DNA of 64,000 bases from Candidatus Chryseobacterium colombiense. Its GTDB lineage: Bacteria > Bacteroidota > Bacteroidia > Flavobacteriales > Weeksellaceae. Below the pieces are notes generated by a model. It saw only the letters and a program-made list of their open reading frames with translations, did not search any database and had not been told where the DNA came from. Below are positions 7,621-16,451 of this stretch, in pieces (the first letter of the stretch is position 1; each line of letters starts with the position of its first letter). The position numbers and the translations under genes are program-made. The DNA is taken from the NCBI GenBank assembly GCA_029203185.1, contig CP119310.1, positions 2,796,001 through 2,860,000 on the forward strand, written 5' to 3'.

Positions 7621-8317
7621 TTTTAGATCCAATTTCTGTAATTTCATCATGCTCAATTTGTTGAATAGCATCTTCATAGGCAAAATAATTAGCAGCATAC
7701 ATAAATGGAATGGTAATAAAAATACCAATACCACAAGCTAGGATGCCAATCTGAGATAAAATACCTACAACAATTGCAAAGAGTAAAATTGACCACAAAT
7801 TACCTTTAGTCATTGCTGTTGAAATATTCCAAACTGTTTTTATATCCGTAATTCCTTTAAAGCTAATTAATGGAATAATGTAAAACCCTCTCAACAAGAA
7901 ATAATATAATGCTATAATCATTAAAAACATATAAGGAAACATAAAAATCATTACTCCTGCACTTGGCTCACCATTTTCATTCGACATCAATCCTCCCAGA
8001 ACAGCCAAAATCATTATTGGAATATACATAACAATGACTCCTGCAATAATAATTAGCTGCAAAACAAAATAGGGCATAAAGTCTTTGAAATCAAATATTT
8101 CCCCAGAACTTGTTGGTTGATTCCTATTTAGCTTTTGAAGATATTTATACAAATTCCCTGCTGCCAAAAGTCCGCAGAAAGGAATAATTGACATAATAAA
8201 GCACATTAAAAATCCCACAAAAACATTTCCAAAGTCTTTCTTTAAAAGATCAATTCCTTTGTTAATGTATTCTCCGAACTTAAAATTGATTGGTTTAGGC
8301 ACTAAGTTTATATTCAT
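7610..8317 (-). CDS. Multi-pass membrane protein, DUF4013/DUF975-like
   Basis: 235 residues with about six hydrophobic segments, an amphipathic N-terminus (FGEYINKGIDLLKKDFG) and a late GIFITIPFMYAANYFAYEDAI segment. The layout resembles small integral membrane proteins sometimes mislabelled beta-carotene monooxygenase in Chryseobacterium. Two proteins of the same general architecture are encoded at 46857-47594 and 47662-48384. It overlaps lptE by 11 bases and follows the sigma-54 activator by 15, so it is in the operon. Its function is unknown. Confidence 0.65.
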   Translation of the reverse strand: MNINLVPKPINFKFGEYINKGIDLLKKDFGNVFVGFLMCFIMSIIPFCGLLAAGNLYKYLQKLNRNQPTSSGEIFDFKDFMPYFVLQLIIIAGVIVMYIPIMILAVLGGLMSNENGEPSAGVMIFMFPYMFLMIIALYYFLLRGFYIIPLISFKGITDIKTVWNISTAMTKGNLWSILLFAIVVGILSQIGILACGIGIFITIPFMYAANYFAYEDAIQQIEHDEITEIGSKNEF

Positions 8318-8332
8318 TTCTTGTGTTTGATG

Positions 8333-9625
8333 TTAATCTTCTAAATTATATTGTTTTATTTTTCTATATAAAGTTCTTTGCGAAATTCCCAGTTCGTCTG
8401 CCGCTTTGTTTCTTCGCCCGTTATGCTTCTCCAATGCTTTAACAATCAAATCTTTTTCATTATTTTGAAGTGATAAAGATTCGGGTTTATTCTCTTCAAT
8501 CTCTATATCTTCAAAATCTTCAAAGTGATCATCAGGACTCGAGATAATGGTTGGATTTTGAATGTGCTGGTTATTATTATTCTGGTTTTCAAAATACAAT
8601 AAAGAATTCGGCGCTACACTCTGCTGATTCTCAGGAGTATAAATTCTGTTGATCAAGTTTTTTTCATGATTGCTTAAATCTGCAGCTCCCCGGTTCTTTA
8701 TTAATTCCGAAGTTAAGGATTTTAAATCATTTATATCATTTCGCATATCAAAGAGAATTTTATACATAATCTCTCTTTCACTGCTGAAGTCACTTTGTTT
8801 CTGAGTATTCGGCTGATTGACAACCATTGGCAAATGCGCATCCATAGGAATATATTCCGCCAATTTCTCTACCGTAATATGTCTGTCTCTTTCCACTACC
8901 GTCATTTGCTCCACCAGATTTCTCAACTGTCGGATATTACCCGGAAATGTATAATTTTCAATATAATGAACAGCGCTGGGTTCAAGTTCCAACTCTGGCA
9001 TTCTGTATTTCTCTGCAAAATCTATTGCAAACTTTCTGAACAGCAAATGAATATCTCCTTTTCTTTCTCTCAAAGCAGGCATATCAATCTGTACAGTATT
9101 CAGACGGTAATATAAGTCTTCACGGAATCTTCCGTCCTGAATGGCCTTCATCATATTGACGTTGGTTGCAGCAACAATTCTTACATTCGTTTTCTGAACC
9201 TGTGAAGAACCCACTTTCATGAATTCACCGCTTTCTAAGACTCTCAGCAAACGAACCTGGGTCTGCAATGGCAACTCTCCTACCTCATCAAGAAAAATTG
9301 TTCCTCCGTCTGCTACTTCAAAATATCCTTTTCTTGTTGCTGTTGCTCCTGTAAAAGCTCCTTTCTCATGCCCGAATAATTCGGAATCAATCGTTCCTTC
9401 AGGAATTGCTCCACAGTTGACGACAATATAAGGCTGATGTTTTCTTTTTGATTCTGAATGAATGATTTTAGGAATAAATTCTTTTCCCACCCCACTTTCT
9501 CCAATCACAAGGACTGAAATATCTGTAGGAGCAACCTGAATAGCTTTTTCCAAAGCACGATTTAAAGCCGGGAAGTTTCCGATGATCCCGAAACGGTTTT
9601 TTATATTTTGTAACTCGTTACTCAT
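8333..9625 (-). CDS. Sigma-54-dependent Fis family transcriptional activator
   Basis: 430 residues. The AAA+ domain occupies about residues 14-245: Walker A GESGVGKE, the sigma-54 contact loop GAFTGA, Walker B GTIFLDEVGE, and arginine-finger and sensor regions (LYYRLNTVQIDMPALRER). A linker rich in Asn/Gln follows, then a C-terminal Fis-type helix-turn-helix at about 390-430 (GRRNKAADELGISQRTLYRK). There is no receiver or GAF domain in front, so control must come through other means. It is first in a run with the membrane protein, lptE and the acidic protein. A perfect 17-base palindrome lies 32 bases upstream. Confidence 0.9.
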   Translation of the reverse strand: MSNELQNIKNRFGIIGNFPALNRALEKAIQVAPTDISVLVIGESGVGKEFIPKIIHSESKRKHQPYIVVNCGAIPEGTIDSELFGHEKGAFTGATATRKGYFEVADGGTIFLDEVGELPLQTQVRLLRVLESGEFMKVGSSQVQKTNVRIVAATNVNMMKAIQDGRFREDLYYRLNTVQIDMPALRERKGDIHLLFRKFAIDFAEKYRMPELELEPSAVHYIENYTFPGNIRQLRNLVEQMTVVERDRHITVEKLAEYIPMDAHLPMVVNQPNTQKQSDFSSEREIMYKILFDMRNDINDLKSLTSELIKNRGAADLSNHEKNLINRIYTPENQQSVAPNSLLYFENQNNNNQHIQNPTIISSPDDHFEDFEDIEIEENKPESLSLQNNEKDLIVKALEKHNGRRNKAADELGISQRTLYRKIKQYNLED

Positions 9626-9656
9626 AAGTAAATTTTAGATTGTTGATTTAAATTTG

Positions 9657-9673
9657 ATCTACAGTCTGTAGAT
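9657..9673. promoter_or_regulatory. 17-base palindrome upstream of the sigma-54 activator
   Basis: ATCTACAGTCTGTAGAT has perfect 8-base arms around a central T. It lies between the 9702-10130 gene and the sigma-54 activator. There is no T run, so an operator is likelier than a terminator. The TACA-N3-TGTA core recalls BlaI-type sites but with a different spacer. Confidence 0.4.
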
Positions 9674-9701
9674 ATAGAATTGGTTTAAAATGGATTAAAT
9701 T

Positions 9702-10130
9702 TTAACCTATCAAATTCAAATCATCTTTGTTTCTAATCTTTGTAACTTTAGCTTTAAAATATAGAGTTTCAGCAAAGAGATTTTCTTTGCTGTTTTTCTC
9801 GAAGTTTTTCAGAAGCTTATCGTGTTTTTCCTTTTCAGAAAAATTGGTTTCTGCTTTATTTTTATAAAATTGGCTCTGCTGACTTTTAATGAAAAATCTC
9901 CCAAAAGCATCAGCAATATTCTGCTTATAATGAATCGCAAAATTCTGCCCAGGTTTTTCTTTGATGCAAAACTTCTGTGAAGCTTCACATTCATGGTTTA
10001 AAAATTGGCTGTAAATTTCATAAAACCCACACTCATCTGCTTCCGCAGAACCATTGCTGATCTGTGCTGAAATATTACTACAAATTATCACCAATAAAAC
10101 ACTGAGGCAATATTTCTGAAATTTTTCCAT
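9702..10130 (-). CDS. Secreted hypothetical protein with four cysteines after the signal
   Basis: 142 residues. A signal peptide spans about 1-22 (LSVLLVIICSNISAQ, cut after AQ). The mature part has three Cys in its first third (DECGFYEIY, HECEASQKFC) and a Lys/Glu-rich second half. I do not recognise the family. It is co-directional with miaB upstream and the sigma-54 gene downstream, with 60- and 76-base gaps, so it may be in the operon. Confidence 0.65.
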   Translation of the reverse strand: MEKFQKYCLSVLLVIICSNISAQISNGSAEADECGFYEIYSQFLNHECEASQKFCIKEKPGQNFAIHYKQNIADAFGRFFIKSQQSQFYKNKAETNFSEKEKHDKLLKNFEKNSKENLFAETLYFKAKVTKIRNKDDLNLIG

Positions 10131-10190
10131 TGTCTGAGTTCTAAAAGTTAATAATGATAATAATTTGTTTACTATAATTTCCGGGAAAGA

Positions 10191-11648
10191 TTATTTCACA
10201 GTTTCCCCCAAAAGTGTGCCCTGTGTATTGTCAAATACAAAAACATCCACAATGTCACCAATTTTCTGACCTTCCAGCATATCGAATACACAAACCGCAT
10301 TCTGGGAATTCCTTCCTTTCCACTGGCTTTTATTCTTTTTAGAAATCCCTTCAATTAAAATTTGATGCGTTTTTCCTACGTAAGACTTCATTCTTTTTCT
10401 TGACAATTCTCCCTGTAAAGCAATGACTTCAGCCAAACGTCTTTGTTTAACGTCAGCAGGAATATTATCCTCCATTTTCTTATGAGCCGGAGTTCCAGGT
10501 CTCTCTGAGTAAGCGAACATATAACCGTAATCATATTCTACTTCTTTCATAAGGCTCAAAGTATCCTGATGATCTTCTTCAGTTTCGTTACAGAAGCCAA
10601 CGATCATATCCTGGGAAAATGCCACTTCCGGAACAATTTCTTTAGCGTTTTTAATTAACTCCAAATATTCTTCACGGGTATGTTGTCTATTCATGGCTTC
10701 CAGCATATTGTTACTTCCGCTCTGAACCGGTAAATGAACATATTTACAGATATTGTCATGCTTCGCCATCATTTTGAAAACATCAAGACTCATATCCTGA
10801 GGATTTGACGTTGAGAATCTGATTCTCATTTCAGGAACAGCTTTAGCGACTAAATCAAGCAATTGTGCAAAGTTCACCGCCGTTGCCTTCTGCATCTCTG
10901 ATGCTTTGGCAAAATCTTTTTTAGGCCCGCCTCCATACCAAAGATAAGAGTCCACGTTTTGACCTAGTAATGTAATTTCTTTGTAACCGTTGTTCCAAAG
11001 ATCTTTACATTCATCCAAAATAGAATGGGGATCACGGCTTCTCTCTCTTCCTCTTGTAAACGGAACCACACAGAATGTACACATATTATCACAACCTCTC
11101 GTAATGGTAACGAAAGCTGTAACTCCATTCCCTCCTAAACGAACCGGATTGATATCCGCGTATGTCTCTTCTTTTGAAAGAATCACATTGATGGCATCTC
11201 TACCATCTTCTGTTTCTTTCAATAAATTGGGTAAATCCCTGTATGCATCAGGACCCACCACAAGGTCAACCAATTGCTCTTCTTCTAAGAATTTGGTTTT
11301 CAGTCTTTCGGCCATGCATCCAAGAACACCTACCGTCATATTCGGCTTTTCTTTCTTAAGATTTTTGAATTGAGAGAGACGCATCCTCACCGTTTGCTCC
11401 GCTTTTTCACGGATTGAGCATGTATTTAAAAGAATAAGATCCGCTTCTTCTACTTTCAGAGTGGTGTTATACCCTTGTTCGTTAAGAATGGATGCAACAA
11501 TTTCGGAATCAGAGAAATTCATCTGACAACCATAACTCTCCAAGAATAATTTCTTAGAGTTCCCATCTCGTTCAGCAATGGCAAAAGCCTCTCCTTGTTT
11601 TGTTTCGTCTATATATTTTTCTTGCACAACTGTCTGTTTAAGGTTCAA
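10191..11648 (-). CDS. miaB: tRNA-2-methylthio-N6-dimethylallyladenosine synthase MiaB
   Basis: About 478-485 residues. MiaB is a radical SAM methylthiotransferase that turns i6A37 into ms2i6A37 in tRNAs reading UNN codons. The UPF0004 domain has its three cluster cysteines ([24 protein letters not shown]). The radical SAM motif is CDNMCTFC, and a C-terminal TRAM domain covers about 415-480. No ATG exists near the start: the frame opens with TTG at 11648, or with GTG at 11627 giving a protein that starts [11 protein letters not shown]. The GTG form is closer to what I remember of homologues, so the first seven residues are doubtful. MiaE, which can hydroxylate the product, is encoded at 36555-37136. 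Confidence 0.93.
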   Translation of the reverse strand: MNLKQTVVQEKYIDETKQGEAFAIAERDGNSKKLFLESYGCQMNFSDSEIVASILNEQGYNTTLKVEEADLILLNTCSIREKAEQTVRMRLSQFKNLKKEKPNMTVGVLGCMAERLKTKFLEEEQLVDLVVGPDAYRDLPNLLKETEDGRDAINVILSKEETYADINPVRLGGNGVTAFVTITRGCDNMCTFCVVPFTRGRERSRDPHSILDECKDLWNNGYKEITLLGQNVDSYLWYGGGPKKDFAKASEMQKATAVNFAQLLDLVAKAVPEMRIRFSTSNPQDMSLDVFKMMAKHDNICKYVHLPVQSGSNNMLEAMNRQHTREEYLELIKNAKEIVPEVAFSQDMIVGFCNETEEDHQDTLSLMKEVEYDYGYMFAYSERPGTPAHKKMEDNIPADVKQRRLAEVIALQGELSRKRMKSYVGKTHQILIEGISKKNKSQWKGRNSQNAVCVFDMLEGQKIGDIVDVFVFDNTQGTLLGETVK

Positions 11649-11709
11649 TATTTAAAGTTCAAGGTTTTCCGACTTGATTTTTTAAACGCTGAACTTTTGA
11701 ATTAATTTG

Positions 11710-11740
11710 CAAAGATACAAAATATTGTGACAGAATGTCA
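11710..11740 (-). promoter_or_regulatory. Promoter region of miaB with inverted repeat
   Basis: On the minus strand TATCTTTG (11710-11717) matches TAnnTTTG. Ten bases further upstream is a perfect TGACA-N3-TGTCA inverted repeat (11728-11740), where a regulator could occlude the -33 region. Between 11741 and 11827 I see only A/T-rich sequence. Confidence 0.45.
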
Positions 11741-11827
11741 GCGCATTATTTTAAAATTAAAAAGACCAAGAAATTCATTTAAAGCCCTAAAAAACAATAG
11801 GATTGCCCATAAATGAAAAGTAGTATT

Positions 11828-12244
11828 TTAATCACCGTGATCAAAGTGATCTGTACTAAAGTTGATTTTTATTATTTTTTTAGAAATTACCGGCTGACCA
11901 TGCTGTATTGCGGGCTTCCATTTCTTTTTTACTTTCTTAATAGCAAATTCCATGTCTTCAATAAACATTTCACTATTTTTCACTTTGGGTAAAACATCAA
12001 GATTACCAATTTTACCATCCGGATTTACATCAAAAACGAAAACAAATTTTCCATTTACAGCATATTTTTGCAAATCGATGTAAGAATGAATCATTTTCAA
12101 GAATTCATCAACAAAAGCCGAATCTCCACCCGGAAATTCAGCATTTTGTGAGGTTGTTATATTTTCTTTCTGAGTTTGAGTTTCTTGAGCATATCCTTTA
12201 AAGCCGATAAAGAATAAAAATAAGGTTATAATAGTTTTTTTCAT
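11828..12244 (-). CDS. Secreted TonB C-terminal-like protein
   Basis: 138 residues. A signal peptide spans about 1-19 (ending GYAQ). The mature part carries the AEFPGGDSAFVDEFLKM and FVFDVNPDGKIGNLDVLPKV patterns, then KKKWKPAIQHGQPV, which are hallmarks of the TonB C-terminal fold used as a stand-alone domain in many Flavobacteriia. There is no membrane anchor or Pro-rich linker, so it is not a working TonB. It is paired with the paralogue at 12249-12734, 4 bases upstream. Confidence 0.65.
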   Translation of the reverse strand: MKKTIITLFLFFIGFKGYAQETQTQKENITTSQNAEFPGGDSAFVDEFLKMIHSYIDLQKYAVNGKFVFVFDVNPDGKIGNLDVLPKVKNSEMFIEDMEFAIKKVKKKWKPAIQHGQPVISKKIIKINFSTDHFDHGD

Positions 12245-12248
12245 AGAA

Positions 12249-12734
12249 TTACATATCCGCAGACATCGATGAGAAAGTCATCTTAAGTTTCATTTCAGAT
12301 TTTATAGGCTGTCCGTTGCAGGTAGCCGGAGTCCAGTTTTTTTTAATCCTTCTTACTACATATTGCATATCATCAAAGAAAACTTCACTGTTCAATACTT
12401 TCGGATCTCCGGAAATATCGATCACTTTCCCTTTAGCATCAATGGTTAAAGTAAAGGTAAACTCTCCAGACAGCGTATAGAATTCAGAATTGAGATAGGT
12501 ATACATATATTTTTTAAGCACTTCTTTGTAAGCTGTAGCTCCACCTTCATAACTGGCCGCTTTAAAATCATTACAGTTCTTTGCCGCAATCTGCAAAAAA
12601 GGTTCTTTAATATCTATTTTTAAAAGATTCTTGTTGTTTTCTACAATAAAAGAATCATCTCTATCTTCGAGATCTGTTTGTGCAAAGCTAAAGTTTGCTA
12701 CAAAAAGCCCTATAAATAATGCTATTGCTTTCAT
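12249..12734 (-). CDS. Secreted TonB C-terminal-like protein (paralogue)
   Basis: 161 residues from the ATG at 12734, which is chosen because the signal peptide (KAIALFIGLFVANFSFAQ) begins there; an upstream in-frame start adds 12 non-signal residues. The FTLTIDAKGKVIDISGDPKV and KKNWTPATCNGQPI segments parallel its downstream neighbour. The function is unknown. Both genes probably form one unit. Confidence 0.65.
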   Translation of the reverse strand: MKAIALFIGLFVANFSFAQTDLEDRDDSFIVENNKNLLKIDIKEPFLQIAAKNCNDFKAASYEGGATAYKEVLKKYMYTYLNSEFYTLSGEFTFTLTIDAKGKVIDISGDPKVLNSEVFFDDMQYVVRRIKKNWTPATCNGQPIKSEMKLKMTFSSMSADM

Positions 12735-12782
12735 AAGTATCTTTTTTAGATTATTAATTAGAACTACCAAAATTACACCAAA

Positions 12783-12816
12783 AAAAGGAATTTCACTACA
12801 AAACGAAATTCCTTTT
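12783..12816 (-). terminator. Terminator after the MFS gene
   Basis: A 12-bp perfect stem (AAAAGGAATTTC, 12783-12794, with 12805-12816) and a 10-base loop are followed on the minus strand by a T run. It lies 10 bases past the MFS stop codon and separates the poxB-MFS unit from the TonB-C-like pair. Confidence 0.75.
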
Positions 12817-12825
12817 AATATTTGA

Positions 12826-14061
12826 TTAAAGACTTGTTTGAGCTTTACTTCCAGTTTCTTTTAACATTAATGCAACAAGTATTGCCAGGACAATTCCTGA
12901 AATCCAAAATAGCACAGAATGCTGAAAATGTAAATCACCGGAAGAAAGTTCCAGGCTTTTTCCAAACCATCTGCTGAAAACAGGACTCAATAAGGTTGTA
13001 ACCCCGAAAGTAATAAAGTTAATTGCTCCCGTTGCACTTCCTTTTACAAAATCCGGATTGGTTTCTTTAATGACAGAATAAGGGATCATTGCCGCTCCAG
13101 AACCAAGCCCGAAAATAAACATGCTTATTTTTGCAGGATATAAATCCGGAAGATAAATTAATTGCAACAAACTTATAATCATTAGGACAGCCCCTCCAAT
13201 CAATACAGGCTTTCTTCGCCCTATCTTATCAGTAATAAAACCTAAAAGCGGACAGCCAAAAACCCATCCGAAAGCAACCATAGCACTGGTAATTGCCGCA
13301 TCATGAAATACGAAACCTTTGTCTTTTTGGAAAAAAGCAACCGCCCAAGTCATCGCAAAAATAGTCGTCGGAGCAAATAATAACCCTGAAATAATTCCAC
13401 ATAACCAGGATTGAGGATTTTTGAAAACAATTTTATACGGCTCCAGATAACCAACAGGCTTCAATTCATTTTCCGAAGATTCTTCCGATTTGCCTTCTTT
13501 GGGAATTACGAAAAACAGACAGAATGCAGTAATGATCGTAATAATACCGGACCAAAGCCAGAAAGTATCAATATTCACTCCTTCTTCTACCCACGGACCC
13601 ACCACAAACTGTCCAGCTGTTCCTCCCAACATTCCGATGCATTGAGTAACTCCAATGGCAGTAGCCAAAGATTTTGACGAAAATCCTTTACTCGCAAGAT
13701 AAACACAACCAGGAAAGGCAAAAGCACAACCTGCACCCTGCAACAATCTTCCGGAAACACCGGCAACCTGACTGGAAATCAAGAACAATAAACAACCCAT
13801 TCCAAGAATTAAAGCTCCTATAAAAAGAGATCTTTTTCCCCCGAATTTATCTAAAGCAATTCCGGCAATTAAACTACACGTGGAATAGGTATAATAATAC
13901 GTTCCCACCATACTGATAAGCTTAAGCTCAGTGGTATTGAAGTTACTGACCAATTCAGGGATCATTACTGCCGGAGCCGATCTGATCACGTAATCCAGAA
14001 AGTAAAAGACAAGCCCGAAAAGCCAGGCTATGACATAATATTTCTTTAAAGATGCACTCAT
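12826..14061 (-). CDS. MFS transporter
   Basis: 411 residues with about 12 transmembrane segments. The loop 2-3 motif ALDKFGGKRSLFIG and its second-half counterpart FITDKIGRRKPVLIG are typical of the major facilitator superfamily. Overall it resembles the sugar-phosphate/anion permease branch, but the substrate cannot be read. Its start codon overlaps the poxB stop codon (TAATG), so the two are translationally coupled, which suggests a substrate connected with pyruvate or acetate metabolism (inference). Confidence 0.82.
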   Translation of the reverse strand: MSASLKKYYVIAWLFGLVFYFLDYVIRSAPAVMIPELVSNFNTTELKLISMVGTYYYTYSTCSLIAGIALDKFGGKRSLFIGALILGMGCLLFLISSQVAGVSGRLLQGAGCAFAFPGCVYLASKGFSSKSLATAIGVTQCIGMLGGTAGQFVVGPWVEEGVNIDTFWLWSGIITIITAFCLFFVIPKEGKSEESSENELKPVGYLEPYKIVFKNPQSWLCGIISGLLFAPTTIFAMTWAVAFFQKDKGFVFHDAAITSAMVAFGWVFGCPLLGFITDKIGRRKPVLIGGAVLMIISLLQLIYLPDLYPAKISMFIFGLGSGAAMIPYSVIKETNPDFVKGSATGAINFITFGVTTLLSPVFSRWFGKSLELSSGDLHFQHSVLFWISGIVLAILVALMLKETGSKAQTSL

Positions 14062-15794
14062 TACAGCAATCCTTTAATATGTTTATAATTTGTTTTGACG
14101 GTATCCAATGCTTCCTCCATCTTTCCTCCCAACATTAGCTGCGCCATGGATTTGGTCATTCCCAATACCTGTTCGAATTCAATTTTAGGAGGTAAAGCCA
14201 GCGCATTAGGATTGGTGAAAATATTAAGCAAATAAGGACCGTTGTACTCCAGACATTCTTTGATAGCCGCTTCAACTTCTTCCGGTTTATGAACATTTTT
14301 CCCCGGATATCCCATTGCCTGAGCAATCATTCCAAAATCAGGGTTGATCATATCCGTCTCGTTATCCGGCATTCCTCCTACTTCCATTTCCAGTTTTACC
14401 ATTCCCAGTGCCCTGTTGTTGAACACGATCAGTTTTACAGGTAATTTATATTGAAAAATAGTTGCCATATCTCCTAACAACATAGATAAGCCACCGTCAC
14501 CGCACATTGCAATAACCTGTTTTCCGGGATGGGCTAAAGAAGCCCCGATTGCCATTGGCATAGCATTCGCCATAGAACCGTGATTGAATGAGCCCAACAT
14601 TTGCCTTTCTCCTGTTCCGGTAATATATCTTGCTCCCCAAACACAGCACATTCCTGTATCTACAGTGAAAATAGCATCTCTTTTAGCCAATTGATCCAAA
14701 GTATGGGCTACAAACTCCGGCTGAATCGCATTTTCTTTTCCGGAGTCTTTTACATAGGTCAATTGGGTTTCTTTTACTTTTTCATAAAATTCCAATTGTT
14801 GATTTAAGAAATGAACATCCGTTTTTTCTTTTAATAATGGTAATAAAGCTTTAATGGTCTCTTTTATATCACCTGCCAATCCCAATTCCAGTTTTGCCCT
14901 TCTTCCCAATCTTTCCGGACTTTCATCAATCTGAACGATTTTATTTTTAACAGGCATAAATTTTTGATACGGAAAATCTGTCCCTAAGAGAATGAGCAAA
15001 TCTGCTTCGTGCATAGCGTGATAAGCAGAAGGCAGTCCCAAAAGGCCAGTTAACCCGACTTCATTAGGATTATTAGGTTGAATAGCCATTTTCCCACGGA
15101 AAGAATAGCCGACAGGAGCCTTCAAGTATTTTGATAATTCAACTACTTCTGCATTGGCATTTTCAGCCCCAATTCCACAATAGATGGTCACTTTTTCGCT
15201 TTCATTAATTAGACCAGCCAATTGATTCAGTTCTTCATCAGACGGTCGGATAATCGGATTGGTTTTAAAAACTTTATTGGATGTTGTTGCTTCTTCCGCA
15301 TTCAATTCAGAAACATCTCCCGGCAGACCAATTACAGCCACTCCTTTTTTGGAAATCGCATGCTGAATTGCAGTCTGAACAGTTCTCTGAACCTGCTCCG
15401 GCCTTGTAATCATCTGATTATAATGGCTGCAGTCATCGAATAATTTTATGGTATTTGTTTCCTGAAAATAATCCATTCCCATTTCATCACTTGGAATACT
15501 GGAAGCAATAACCAGCATCGGAACATGAGAACGGTGAGCTTCATACACTCCATTGATCAAATGAACGTGTCCCGGTCCGCAACTTCCGGCACAAACCGCA
15601 AAACCATCGAGTTCAGCTTCTGCAGCAGCTGCGTATGCTCCGGCTTCTTCATGCCGCACATGAATCCATTCGATGCTGCTTTTCTTTACGGCAATATTTA
15701 AATGATTAAGACTGTCGCCTGTTACTGCATAAATTCTTTTCACATTGGCATTTTCGAGCATTTCAACAATTTGCTCTGCGATGTTTTTAGCCAT
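14061..15794 (-). CDS. poxB: Thiamine pyrophosphate-dependent pyruvate dehydrogenase (quinone) / pyruvate oxidase
   Basis: 577 residues (E. coli PoxB 572). PoxB converts pyruvate to acetate and CO2 and passes electrons to the quinone pool. All three ThDP-enzyme domains are present: the N-terminal PYR domain with the activating Glu (VRHEEAGAYAAAAEAEL, near residue 50), the central FAD-binding domain, and the C-terminal PP domain with the GDGG...NN ThDP motif (MCGDGGLSMLLGD to VFNNRALG). AVCAGSCGPGHVHLINGVYE closely follows the E. coli enzyme. It is followed directly by the coupled MFS gene. An acetolactate-synthase-like activity is an alternative, but the PoxB-type motifs are closer. Confidence 0.85.
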   Translation of the reverse strand: MAKNIAEQIVEMLENANVKRIYAVTGDSLNHLNIAVKKSSIEWIHVRHEEAGAYAAAAEAELDGFAVCAGSCGPGHVHLINGVYEAHRSHVPMLVIASSIPSDEMGMDYFQETNTIKLFDDCSHYNQMITRPEQVQRTVQTAIQHAISKKGVAVIGLPGDVSELNAEEATTSNKVFKTNPIIRPSDEELNQLAGLINESEKVTIYCGIGAENANAEVVELSKYLKAPVGYSFRGKMAIQPNNPNEVGLTGLLGLPSAYHAMHEADLLILLGTDFPYQKFMPVKNKIVQIDESPERLGRRAKLELGLAGDIKETIKALLPLLKEKTDVHFLNQQLEFYEKVKETQLTYVKDSGKENAIQPEFVAHTLDQLAKRDAIFTVDTGMCCVWGARYITGTGERQMLGSFNHGSMANAMPMAIGASLAHPGKQVIAMCGDGGLSMLLGDMATIFQYKLPVKLIVFNNRALGMVKLEMEVGGMPDNETDMINPDFGMIAQAMGYPGKNVHKPEEVEAAIKECLEYNGPYLLNIFTNPNALALPPKIEFEQVLGMTKSMAQLMLGGKMEEALDTVKTNYKHIKGLL

Positions 15795-15940
15795 AATAAT
15801 ATGTTTTGGTGTTATATTTATTTAAAGAAAACGGCTGTGAATATGGATCGGAAACGCTTTATTATTTAGCCTCTATCAAATTTAGGGAATAATAAATATT
15901 TTAAAGATTCTTTAATATTAAAATTCGCTTATAAATAATA

Positions 15941-15976
15941 AAAAAAAGACCCTGCACAAAGCAAAGTCTTTTTTTT
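15941..15976 (-). terminator. Terminator after the 15991-16404 gene
   Basis: AAAAAAAGAC pairs with GTCTTTTTTT around a short GC-GC inner pairing. It lies 15 bases past the stop codon and has T runs on both strands. Confidence 0.65.
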
Positions 15977-15990
15977 ATTTTTAAAATAAC

Positions 15991-16404
15991 TTATCTGTTA
16001 TTGGCTGTAAGATTTATTCTTTCATCAAAAGATCTATAATCTCTTGAAAAACTTAATCCGACAGAAATATTTTCTTTTTGTCCTGATGCAAATTTATTTT
16101 TCATTCTTAAAAAATCTCTTTTCACTTCTTTTGCAAAAGTTAAGTCAGAAACTTCCGGAGAAATTTTAACATCTGAAATCGCCCCATTTTTATCAACCGA
16201 AAAATCAAGCTTAAAATCTCCCAAAACCTGATAGTCATTTGCTGTATATTGTAGATTCCCGGCCAAATTTTGCTTAAACTCATCTAACCCGTTGGGATAA
16301 ACTTTTTCAATCTGATTCTTATCAGCTTTGATCACTATTCTTGTTTGTTGGGAAAAGGCAAAGGCGAAACTTACAATTGCCAGCACCGAAAGTATTTTTT
16401 TCAT
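15991..16404 (-). CDS. Secreted protein, TonB C-terminal-like
   Basis: 137 residues with a signal peptide at about 1-18 (AFAFSQ). The VYPNGLDEFKQNLAGNLQ and KLDFSVDKNGAISDVKISPE segments follow the same pattern as the proteins at 11828-12244 and 12249-12734, though the final WKPA motif is replaced. It is probably a diverged member of the same small secreted group. The function is unknown. Confidence 0.6.
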   Translation of the reverse strand: MKKILSVLAIVSFAFAFSQQTRIVIKADKNQIEKVYPNGLDEFKQNLAGNLQYTANDYQVLGDFKLDFSVDKNGAISDVKISPEVSDLTFAKEVKRDFLRMKNKFASGQKENISVGLSFSRDYRSFDERINLTANNR

Positions 16405-16451
16405 AAAGCGTACTATTTTGTTTTATAAAGATACTTCCTTTCACTGAAGAA

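Noticed and set aside
8333..9625. Sigma-54 (-24/-12) promoters as targets of the activator in this window
   Set aside because: I looked for TGGCAC-N5-TTGCA-like sites before the genes nearby and saw no convincing match.
10990..11373. 127-codon plus-strand frame within miaB
   Set aside because: Antisense to a conserved radical SAM gene, of unnatural composition and without a promoter.
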